A stretch of DNA of 12,641 nucleotides from SYOC01 sp035575235. GTDB taxonomy: Bacteria > Desulfobacterota > Binatia > Bin18. The notes beneath the pieces were generated by a model. That model saw nothing but the letters and a program-made list of their open reading frames with translations, was not told the DNA's origin and ran no database searches. Location of the stretch: positions 1-12,641 of the forward strand of contig DATLYA010000033.1 in the NCBI GenBank assembly GCA_035575235.1. The letters are read 5' to 3'. Shown here one piece after another: positions 7,782 to 12,641 of the stretch. Each line of letters opens with the position of its first letter. The stretch's first letter is position 1. The translations under genes were made by a program, and so were the position numbers.

Positions 7782-7855
7782 TGGCTCTTCCTTCTTCGAA
7801 CACCTTGCGGTACTACGAGGAGCAGCGCACACTCATGATAAAGGAGGCGACATGA
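7781..7855 (+). pseudogene. Tiny frame with MerR helix-turn-helix signature (remnant or leader peptide)
   Basis: A 24-codon frame from ATG 7781 contains SSNTLRYYEEQRTL. This closely matches the conserved wing/turn signature of MerR-family regulators (typically TLRYYEExGLL near residue 20). It lacks the rest of the HTH and the effector domain. The frame ends in a TGA that overlaps the start of the next gene as ATGA (7852-7855), with AAAGGAGG inside it at 7841-7848. It could be a decayed MerR regulator of the divergent pair, a coupled leader peptide, or chance. AAGG four bases before its ATG is a possible ribosome site. Confidence 0.35.
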
Positions 7856-8820
7856 AAGCGATTCAATTTCACGAACTCGGCGGACCGGAGGTCTTGAAAC
7901 TTGAGGATGTAGATATACCAGAACCACGTAGAGGCTGGGTGCGAATTAAAGCGCATGCAATTGGAATGAACTTTGCCGACATCTTTTTCCGCCAGGGACA
8001 ATACCTGATCAAACCCAAGCTGCCGGATATCCCAGGGATGGAGGCGGCGGGCGTCATTGACGCAGTCGGTCCCGAGGTCTCGCATCTCAAACCGGGGATG
8101 CGCGTGACCGCTATCGGTGTCAGAACGTATGCCGAGTACTGCACGGTCTCTGCGGCGCAGGTGATCCCGCTGCCGGATTTTGTCAGCTATGAGGAAGGGG
8201 CGGCGTTTCCTATTCAAACCCTGACGGCGTACCATATGCTGCATACCTCACATCAGACGACTCCTGGACAAACCGTGCTGGTGCATTCCGCCGCCGGTGG
8301 CGTCGGCATTGTGGCGGTGCAGATCGCCAAAGCTGCCGGCGCGCGGGTGATCGGCACAGTATCGAACGACAGTAAGATTGACGTCGTGAAACAGTACGGA
8401 GCCGATGCGGTCATCAACTATGCAACGAGCGATTTCGCCGAGGAAACCAAAAAACTGACTGATGGCAAAGGCGTTGATCTCATTCTTGACGCGGTCGGAA
8501 AACCGACGCTGGAGAAAGGCATTCAGTGTTTACGTCCCTTTGGACACTTGATTCTCTATGGCCGTGCCGGTGGTGTTCCTGATCCGCTTAACCTCATGAC
8601 GCTGTTTCAAAACTCACTGAAGGTGAGTGGCTTCGTGCTGTACACCGTGTCGGCAATGCCAGACAAGCATAAAGAAGGCATTGAGAAATCGTTTCAATTG
8701 ATGCAGCAAGGAAAACTCAAGATGCTGATCGGCAAAAAATTCGCGTTAGCGGACGCGGCGGAAGCCCATCGGCATATGGAGTCGCGCCAGTCAGTGGGGA
8801 AGTTGGTGCTCGTGCCGTGA
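7852..8820 (+). CDS. NADPH:quinone oxidoreductase-like medium-chain dehydrogenase
   Basis: A 322-residue zinc-independent member of the medium-chain dehydrogenase/reductase superfamily, quinone oxidoreductase (QOR) group. It has a GroES-like catalytic domain at about 1-125 and 265-322 with NFADIFFRQGQY (40-51) and PGMEAAGVIDAVG (61-73). The Rossmann domain at about 126-265 has HSAAGGVG at 145-152, the QOR nucleotide-binding loop. The Cys/His pattern of zinc alcohol dehydrogenases is absent. It probably reduces quinones or alpha,beta-unsaturated carbonyls with NADPH in the cytoplasm. The ATG at 7852 follows AAAGGAGG at 7841-7848, and the family start MKAIQFHELGGPEVL fits. Its divergence from the TPP enzyme over 141 bp suggests shared control. 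The physiological substrate is unknown. Confidence 0.92.
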   Translation: MKAIQFHELGGPEVLKLEDVDIPEPRRGWVRIKAHAIGMNFADIFFRQGQYLIKPKLPDIPGMEAAGVIDAVGPEVSHLKPGMRVTAIGVRTYAEYCTVSAAQVIPLPDFVSYEEGAAFPIQTLTAYHMLHTSHQTTPGQTVLVHSAAGGVGIVAVQIAKAAGARVIGTVSNDSKIDVVKQYGADAVINYATSDFAEETKKLTDGKGVDLILDAVGKPTLEKGIQCLRPFGHLILYGRAGGVPDPLNLMTLFQNSLKVSGFVLYTVSAMPDKHKEGIEKSFQLMQQGKLKMLIGKKFALADAAEAHRHMESRQSVGKLVLVP

Positions 8821-8845
8821 TCAGCTCAACCCTCACCAGGTGACG

Positions 8846-8899
8846 TGGAGTGCGGCGACGTGTCGCCGCTTTGAAAGGCGCAGACGTGCCCGCGCACTC
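8846..8899. repeat. Degenerate palindromic repeat / possible terminator after the dehydrogenase gene
   Basis: The left half contains a perfect hairpin, GCGGCGAC-GT-GTCGCCGC (8852-8869), followed by TTTG. The right half (8871-8899, ending GCGCACTCT) is a decayed reverse complement of the left half: AGTGCG at 8849-8854 pairs with CGCACT at 8893-8898. It sits about 30 bases after the stop, so the hairpin could also end transcription. Confidence 0.5.
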
Positions 8900-8918
8900 T
8901 GTAGATCGTGCACGAGCC

Positions 8919-8968
8919 GTAGGGCGCGTCCCACCCGCCATGGCCCTGACGCGCTACGCACGCCCTAC
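8919..8968. repeat. Palindromic REP-like element
   Basis: GTAGGGCG (8919-8926) and CGCCCTAC (8961-8968) form terminal inverted arms around a GC-rich centre. It differs in sequence from its two neighbours in the same intergenic region. Confidence 0.5.
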
Positions 8969-9052
8969 ACACTGCTCACGAATTTCTGAGACACGGCGCC
9001 CTTAGTCTATACAATTAAATTCTTAGACGATTCTATCAACTTAAGGGATCAA

Positions 9053-9124
9053 GTCATTGCGCGCAGCGAAGCAATCTTTGCCTGGAAAAGAGATTGCTTC
9101 GTCGCCTGCGGCTCCTCGCAAGGA
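9053..9124. repeat. Dispersed-repeat-type hairpin (GTCATTGCG...GCAAGGAC)
   Basis: CGAAGCAATCT (9067-9077) pairs perfectly with AGATTGCTTCG (9091-9101) across a 13-base loop. The outer ends GTCATTGCG (9053-9061) and CGCAAGGAC (9116-9124) pair with one mismatch. Similar GTCATTGCGAGC-type hairpins occur as dispersed multicopy repeats in many bacterial genomes (recalled, not checked). With the two preceding elements it fills most of the gene-free 8821-9152 stretch; the remaining part, around 8985-9050, is AT-rich and shows nothing else. Confidence 0.65.
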
Positions 9125-9152
9125 CAACCCCTATCAGCTTTTAACGCTCCCC

Positions 9153-9551
9153 CTAGAGCTGCATTTCCCATTTTGGCGCTTTCCAGTTTTTCGGTCCACT
9201 CCAGCGATATTTTTTCAAATTGACCTTTCCGGAGCGGTCAAATTCTACGCCTTCAGTTTCAAGGAGCCAGCGTTGTTCTTCGACCCGGATTACATCGCCA
9301 CGGATGCTTATCCCTCCAGAAGAATTAATGACGCGCTGCCAGGGGACGGTTCGGGCCAGCGGCTGCGGCAAGTACCGTAACGCTGTGCCCACGGCCCGCG
9401 CCGCACGCGGCGCGCCAAGTAGGGCCGCCACTTGTCCGTAGGTGACCACTTTGCCTTTCGGCACCTGGGCGACTAAACGGTAGACATAGGTGAAAAATCG
9501 CGGGGGGCGATCGGCTGACTGGTTTGCCGAATGTTTTCGAGGCAATAGCAT
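9153..9551 (-). CDS. Alkyltransferase-like (ATL) DNA-binding protein, Trp in place of acceptor Cys
   Basis: A 132-residue protein with the DNA-binding fold of O6-alkylguanine-DNA alkyltransferases: FFTYVYRLVAQVPKGKVVTYGQVA (19-42, described here only by its ends), the arginine-finger helix ARAVGTAL with R52, and VPWQRVINSSGGIS at 69-82. The active-site PCHR is PWQR, so the methyl-acceptor Cys is Trp71 and the protein cannot remove alkyl groups itself. Known ATL proteins (E. coli YbaZ, S. pombe Atl1, with PWHR) bind alkylated guanine, bend the DNA and recruit nucleotide excision repair. The His usual after the Trp is Gln here. The N-terminal 17 residues are outside the domain; AAGG precedes the ATG, but a later start is possible. 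It is the last gene of the minus-strand group, 117 bp after the SnoaL-like gene. Confidence 0.9.
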   Translation of the reverse strand: MLLPRKHSANQSADRPPRFFTYVYRLVAQVPKGKVVTYGQVAALLGAPRAARAVGTALRYLPQPLARTVPWQRVINSSGGISIRGDVIRVEEQRWLLETEGVEFDRSGKVNLKKYRWSGPKNWKAPKWEMQL

Positions 9552-9668
9552 GTGCAGAACCTTACGCGAAAACTATAGGTCGAAGTAAACTCGAACGCCA
9601 CGATTTGCTGGAAACAGAGAAGGACATGAGAGTGATCTAGGGCTCGCCCTGGGAGACGGGGCGTTGTC

Positions 9669-10100
9669 TCATCTCTCCTCTTCATTCCCTGTTTCCCCCT
9701 CAAGTTGGCGCATCAACCCTAAGGCATCCCAGGTAAACCACGCTTCAGCAATTTGATTATTGACGACGCGATACACGGCGATGCCCATGACGGTGGCTTT
9801 CCGTCCTGAGGCGGGAATGCCCATGAAATCTCCCTCTTGTACGCCCTGAAACGTCCAGCGGCAAACAACTTTCTCTCCTTCCGCAATAAGATCGTCCACC
9901 GTAAAGTGGACATTGGGAAAAGCGCGCCGCACGCTGGTGACAATTTGTCTCACGTCCTCCGGTCCGCCGCCTAGCTCGTATCCGGCTGGGTAATGGCTGA
10001 CATACTGAGGCGAAATAAGCTCTTCGATAAGTTCGAGATTGCCTGCGGTAAGGACTTCTTCAAAGTATCGACGGATGATCGCTTTATTGCCGGTCGTCAT
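9669..10100 (-). CDS. SnoaL-like / ester-cyclase family protein
   Basis: A 143-residue small protein with the NTF2/SnoaL cone fold. It has KAIIRRYFEEVLTAGNLELI at the N-terminus, the conserved HYPAG stretch (about 36-40), GGGPEDVRQIV, and the strand pair FTVDDLIAEGEKVVCRWTF. Members range from polyketide cyclases to carotenoid or steroid-processing and uncharacterised proteins, so no substrate is assigned. The ATG overlaps the stop of the lipoprotein gene as ATGA, and GGAAAGGAA lies just upstream inside that gene, so the two are translationally coupled. No signal peptide is present, so it should stay in the cytoplasm while its partner is exported. Confidence 0.85.
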   Translation of the reverse strand: MTTGNKAIIRRYFEEVLTAGNLELIEELISPQYVSHYPAGYELGGGPEDVRQIVTSVRRAFPNVHFTVDDLIAEGEKVVCRWTFQGVQEGDFMGIPASGRKATVMGIAVYRVVNNQIAEAWFTWDALGLMRQLEGETGNEEER

Positions 10101-10993
10101 GTGCGTTCCTTTCCGTCTAACGTGGCAGCGGTGAATTCCGGTTCGTCTTCCGTTTCCTTTTTCTTCAGCGGCGCGCTAGGAACAAACCTGGAGACTATCG
10201 TCGCACCCACCCACTGTCCATCTGGTGCGGCGGCGATAACCGTAATCCGCACCATCTCACTTCGCCCCTGGGGGTTCGGCAACAGATGTGCTTGCAACAC
10301 CCCATCATCGGGTAAGGGGGTGACAATATCTGGAGGCGGAAGAATGGCAGGATCTTCGACATAATTCCCGACCATGACTTGATACTCGGTGTCTTTCTCT
10401 CGTCGCACGGTTACTGTGACGGGATATTCCAGACCAGTGGGAAGATGGTCCGGCGTTTCAAGTTGAACATTGGGCGGCTGCGCGCCAAACCGGCCCTCGC
10501 GGTAGGTGGAGACACGCTCGTCGGCGTAGATTTTCCAGCCTGTGGCTTCTTTACGTAACGAATGTCTGAGCACATCCGTTATCACGACTTCTCCTTCGCC
10601 GAGGTCGCGGAAGCGGTCCATATACCGGAGACGCAGTCGGGTGCGCAACAATGCCGTTCCGTTCTCAATTTTCTCGAACTCGCTCTGTTCTACCTGGAGT
10701 TTGACGTGATTCTCTTTAAAGTGCGAGAATATTGTAGCTACGCTTTCTTTGGAGCGCCCCGTGCCGCTGACAAAGTCATCGGCGTAGATCTCAAGGATGT
10801 GAGGGATATCGAAGGTTTCCGCTGCATGAATGAGTTGATCTACAGCGTGTTGCAAATCCGCGGGGGCAGTGACCGCTTGTGGTTGAGGCGGTTGCGGCGC
10901 TTGGGAGTGGTGTGAACGCTTGCAACTAGCGAAAAAAAACAGCCCAACGGCAAAGCAGACTATGGTTTGGAGCAAAATCGTCCTGCGCGTCAT
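10097..10993 (-). CDS. Predicted lipoprotein with NTF2-like domain
   Basis: A 298-residue protein from the Met at 10993. MTRRTILLQTIVCFAVGLFF then FASC gives a lipobox with the lipidated Cys at 24. A Pro/Gln-rich linker (about 28-45) follows, then an NTF2-like domain (about 47-155; HAVDQLIHAAETFDIPHILE, and YADDF). A beta-rich region (about 165-280; VQLETPDHLPTGLEYPVTVTV) and a charged C-terminus complete it. It should be anchored in the cell envelope; its ligand is unknown. The frame is open up to 11203, through a MITE-like insertion, but the upstream codons lack any domain and the 10993 start alone gives a proper signal peptide. No strong ribosome site is visible, so the start is the least certain part. 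It is coupled to the SnoaL-like gene by a 4-bp overlap. Confidence 0.75.
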   Translation of the reverse strand: MTRRTILLQTIVCFAVGLFFFASCKRSHHSQAPQPPQPQAVTAPADLQHAVDQLIHAAETFDIPHILEIYADDFVSGTGRSKESVATIFSHFKENHVKLQVEQSEFEKIENGTALLRTRLRLRYMDRFRDLGEGEVVITDVLRHSLRKEATGWKIYADERVSTYREGRFGAQPPNVQLETPDHLPTGLEYPVTVTVRREKDTEYQVMVGNYVEDPAILPPPDIVTPLPDDGVLQAHLLPNPQGRSEMVRITVIAAAPDGQWVGATIVSRFVPSAPLKKKETEDEPEFTAATLDGKERT

Positions 10994-11039
10994 GGCAGAA
11001 CGTATCAAAGCATGAACTAGACCGGACGGCAAATGTTCT

Positions 11040-11048
11040 TGCCGCATC
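11040..11048. repeat. Left copy of 9-bp target-site duplication (TGCCGCATC)
   Basis: Identical to 11159-11167 and directly abutting the terminal inverted repeat of the 110-bp element. Confidence 0.72.
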
Positions 11049-11158
11049 GGGTGCATAGCAAAATTCTGGCTTTTGGGGAGCAGCTCACCAGGGGTGGGGG
11101 CATGGCGCGCCGTGCCCCTCCGAGAGGTAGACAATGACCAGAAAATGGATATGCACCC
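11049..11158. mobile_element. MITE-like 110-bp element with terminal inverted repeats and 9-bp target duplication
   Basis: The ends are 21-bp inverted repeats, 11049-11069 (GGGTGCATA...TTCTGG) and 11138-11158 (CCAGAA...TATGCACCC), matching at 17 of 21 positions. They are flanked immediately by the perfect 9-bp direct repeat TGCCGCATC at 11040-11048 and 11159-11167. Inside is a near-perfect 22-bp palindrome at 11097-11118 (GGGGCATGGCG / CGCCGTGCCCC, one mismatched pair). There is no transposase. A 9-bp duplication is made by IS1, IS4 and some IS5-type elements (established knowledge); the parent family cannot be assigned here. It lies just upstream of the lipoprotein gene. Confidence 0.75.
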
Positions 11159-11167
11159 TGCCGCATC
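11159..11167. repeat. Right copy of 9-bp target-site duplication (TGCCGCATC)
   Basis: Identical to 11040-11048 and directly abutting the right terminal inverted repeat of the 110-bp element. Confidence 0.72.
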
Positions 11168-11175
11168 TCTCCGGT

Positions 11176-11197
11176 AGGGCGCAGCATGCTGCGCCCT
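11176..11197. repeat. Perfect 22-bp palindrome after the VOC gene
   Basis: AGGGCGCAGCA and its exact reverse complement TGCTGCGCCCT lie back to back, 11 bp after the VOC-family stop codon on the minus strand. It is outside the MITE-like element, and resembles dispersed REP-type palindromes. A hairpin here could stabilise or end the upstream transcript; no T-tract is seen. Confidence 0.55.
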
Positions 11198-11208
11198 TTC
11201 CATGTCTG

Positions 11209-11604
11209 CTATTGCGGCGTATGCACGAACTCCAACTTAATGCCGTCTGGATCGGCGAAGAAGACGGCGTAGTAGCCAGGGACATAATCATATTCGCGCG
11301 GCGGATCGAGAATCGTTCCACCGTTCGCTTCGACGTCTTTTGCAAGCGCGTCAATCTGAGCGCGATTGTCCGCGCGAAAAGCAATCTCGCATAGCCCGAC
11401 GCGATCCTTACTAAACGTCTCGGCGGCAAATTTCGCATCGGCTTTCTTTATCCAGAAGCTGCCGGTCTCATTCGCCCACCCGCGCATCGCGCCATAGTCA
11501 TGCATGTTCGGGTAGCCCACCTGAGGCATCAACCAGCCGTAGAACTGGCATGCTCGATCGTAGCTGTTGACGGCAATGATCGCGTGATCAATTCTCCCTG
11601 CCAT
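11209..11604 (-). CDS. VOC-superfamily (glyoxalase/bleomycin-resistance fold) protein
   Basis: A 131-residue single VOC module pair. IDHAIIAVNSYDRACQFYGW (5-24) starts the first half, VGLCEIAFRADN (69-80) the second, and FFADPDGIKLEFVHTP closes it. Expected metal-ligand positions are H7, E73 and E125; the second position is more often His in relatives, here Glu in CEIAF. Members are lyases, dioxygenases or resistance proteins; the substrate is unknown. The Met at 11604 is chosen over the upstream one at 11649 because GGAGGA lies just before it (11608-11613) and the family begins with xIDHxxI. It starts 19 bp after the alkyltransferase-fusion stop, so both are probably in one transcript. Confidence 0.87.
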   Translation of the reverse strand: MAGRIDHAIIAVNSYDRACQFYGWLMPQVGYPNMHDYGAMRGWANETGSFWIKKADAKFAAETFSKDRVGLCEIAFRADNRAQIDALAKDVEANGGTILDPPREYDYVPGYYAVFFADPDGIKLEFVHTPQ

Positions 11605-11623
11605 AACTCCTCCTGTGATGAGT

Positions 11624-12595
11624 TTACAACAGTGAAAGTGGATACACATCCGGACGACACACGTCGCAGGCTTGATAGCCCATTGCTTCAGCGCGAGCGA
11701 GCGAAGGGATGAACGCGCGATCGCCCGCCGGTTGATCTTTTAAAGAGGGACAGGTTGGCCGGCACACCCAACGATCTCGCCGCCAGCCGACATACATCCG
11801 TGCTTTTGGAATCGCGAGCCCTTTTTCTGTTTCAATAACGGGCACGCCTTCGACTTGCAAAATCTTCCTTTTAATGTCCACGAGATTCCCAGCATAGCCA
11901 GTGAGCGCGCCATCGCGGCCAATAACACGATGACAGGGAATATGGATGGGCACGGGATTATGTCGCAACGCCTGCGCTACGGCGCGTACGGCTCTGGGCT
12001 GACCGATTGCTTCTGCAATGCCTTGATACGTAACCACCGTGCCATACGGCACTTCGGCTGTGGCGCGAAGTACAGCGCGCTGGAAATCGCTGCGCATCAA
12101 CACCTCATCGACAAGCCAGTCGAGCGATTGGATTTTGCCGCTGAAATAGTCTTCGAGTCTGGCGATGAGCGCCGTGATTTCTGGACCGCCGCTTTCGAGG
12201 TGAAAATCGCTGCTCCAGCCGGGAGGTGGAAACTTCGTTTCCTCTGGCCGTATGAACTCGACCAACGCCACGCCCTTTTCTGTTGCGCCAAGGCGAATAT
12301 CTCCAACAGGAGAATGCCAGATCTCGAGTTGCAGCTTTGGCCGTGCGCCTCTTGCGAGCTGCTTATCGAGTCGTTGACGGGCGGCCTTCAGACCCTGATC
12401 ATCCTGTTCCACAGCGGATAAGGCCTGGAGATGCGTGTGTAAGCGACGGTACCCTTCCCTTAGCTTCTGGCATGACGGACAAGTATCAAGGTGACCGGCT
12501 ACATGCCGGCTGAGCTCAGAAGAGATGTCGCCCAGCACTTCGGCAATAAGAAGATCTTCAGTGAATCCACAAGGAAGCGTATGTACGTTGCGCAT
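11624..12595 (-). CDS. Zinc anti-sigma (zf-HC2/ZAS)-O6-alkylguanine transferase-Ada zinc domain fusion
   Basis: A 323-residue three-part protein. (1) Residues 1-60 look like a zinc anti-sigma domain: H35-x3-C39-x2-C42 with C9 as likely fourth ligand, the same C-to-H spacing I recall for RsrA (C11, H37, C41, C44). (2) About 86-255 is a full O6-alkylguanine/methylated-DNA-protein-cysteine methyltransferase: SPVGDIRLG, helix VPYGTVVTYQGIAEAIGQP, arginine finger R204, acceptor C221 in IPCHRV, and E249. (3) About 265-320 is an Ada-type metal-binding domain: C278-x3-C282...C310-x2-C313 (VCRPTC, CDVCRPD), the set which in Ada binds zinc and takes a methyl from phosphotriesters. Ada itself has this domain at the N-terminus with an AraC-type HTH, which is absent here. 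The ATG at 12595 is preceded by GGGTGAGG and lies 4 bp after an upstream stop, suggesting translational coupling. Inferred role: repair enzyme and alkylation-sensing regulator of a sigma factor. Confidence 0.85.
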   Translation of the reverse strand: MRNVHTLPCGFTEDLLIAEVLGDISSELSRHVAGHLDTCPSCQKLREGYRRLHTHLQALSAVEQDDQGLKAARQRLDKQLARGARPKLQLEIWHSPVGDIRLGATEKGVALVEFIRPEETKFPPPGWSSDFHLESGGPEITALIARLEDYFSGKIQSLDWLVDEVLMRSDFQRAVLRATAEVPYGTVVTYQGIAEAIGQPRAVRAVAQALRHNPVPIHIPCHRVIGRDGALTGYAGNLVDIKRKILQVEGVPVIETEKGLAIPKARMYVGWRRDRWVCRPTCPSLKDQPAGDRAFIPSLARAEAMGYQACDVCRPDVYPLSLL

Positions 12596-12599
12596 GGCC

Positions 12600-12641
12600 T
12601 CACCCTTTCTGTTGCTCAGCAGCGGACTGGTCGAGTGCGAG
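12600..12641 (-). CDS. 3' end of an upstream gene (possibly an ECF sigma factor)
   Basis: On the minus strand the frame from the window edge reads LALDQSAAEQQKG then TGA (12602-12600), four bases before the ATG of the anti-sigma fusion. Thirteen residues do not identify a family. The charged, Gln-rich end and the tight spacing to a ZAS-domain gene fit the usual sigma/anti-sigma gene order; that identity is inference. Confidence 0.45.
   Translation of the reverse strand, partial: LALDQSAAEQQKG

Noticed and set aside
7711..7803. N-terminal extension of the TPP enzyme to the Met at 7803
   Set aside because: A strong AGGAGGT precedes the Met at 7710 and the family alignment starts there; the extra residues would overlap the promoter region.
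9053..9124. Target-site duplication around the GTCATTGCG hairpin
   Set aside because: The flanking bases show no convincing direct repeat, unlike those at 11040 and 11159.
8821..9152. A CRISPR array or tRNA in the gene-free stretch
   Set aside because: There are no regularly spaced direct repeats and no cloverleaf; the structure consists of three distinct hairpin repeats.
10562..10915. A 117-codon plus-strand frame opposite the lipoprotein gene
   Set aside because: Shadow of the minus-strand lipoprotein; it has no ribosome site or domain.
10994..11203. N-terminal extension of the lipoprotein gene up to 11203
   Set aside because: It passes through the MITE-like element and both palindromes, has no domain, and would bury the signal peptide at residue 71.
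11855..12421. A 188-codon plus-strand frame opposite the anti-sigma/alkyltransferase fusion
   Set aside because: It is the reverse complement of the conserved alkyltransferase motifs and contains no family signature.

Overview
The window reads as a chromosomal segment of a moderately GC-rich, uncultured Gram-negative bacterium. Clues are a single-chain acyl-CoA carboxylase, an anti-sigma/DNA-repair fusion, a lipoprotein, a DUF4351/Rpn-type remnant, and intergenic regions full of palindromic repeats. This gene mix is reminiscent of deltaproteobacterial-type lineages such as Binatia or Entotheonella, but that placement is a low-confidence guess. No rRNA, tRNA, CRISPR array or intact transposase gene was seen.

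Layout. Positions 1-1931 (+) hold a small unknown protein, a membrane PAP2-family phosphatase with an extra C-terminal beta-rich domain, and a four-TPR protein, all closely spaced. A 253-base gap with purine/pyrimidine-rich inverted arms precedes a 1135-residue acyl-CoA carboxylase (2185-5592, +) that joins biotin carboxylase, biotin carrier and carboxyltransferase in one chain. A truncated Rpn/DUF4351 relic converges on it (5615-5893, -). Next comes a divergent pair: a thiamine-diphosphate enzyme of the oxalyl-CoA decarboxylase / 2-hydroxyacyl-CoA lyase / benzaldehyde lyase group (7710 to 6052, -) and a quinone-oxidoreductase-like dehydrogenase (7852-8820, +). The 141 bases between them contain a tiny reading frame with a MerR-like signature. 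The 332-base stretch 8821-9152 carries three different palindromic repeats and no gene.

From 9153 to the right edge all genes are on the - strand. In transcription order they are: the 3' tail of an unseen gene, a zinc anti-sigma (ZAS/zf-HC2)-like domain fused to an O6-alkylguanine transferase and a C-terminal Ada-type zinc domain, a VOC-family protein, a lipoprotein with an NTF2-like domain, a SnoaL-like protein overlapping it by four bases, and an alkyltransferase-like (ATL) protein with Trp in place of the acceptor Cys. A 110-bp MITE-like element with terminal inverted repeats and a perfect 9-bp target duplication lies between the VOC and lipoprotein genes.

The most notable feature is the ZAS-alkyltransferase-Ada fusion. 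It sits 4 bp behind the end of an upstream gene, as an anti-sigma factor usually follows its ECF sigma gene. The inference is a one-protein alkylation sensor that both repairs DNA and controls a sigma factor, functionally parallel to Ada but with a different output. The second alkyltransferase-family gene (ATL) about 2 kb away fits an alkylation-damage theme.
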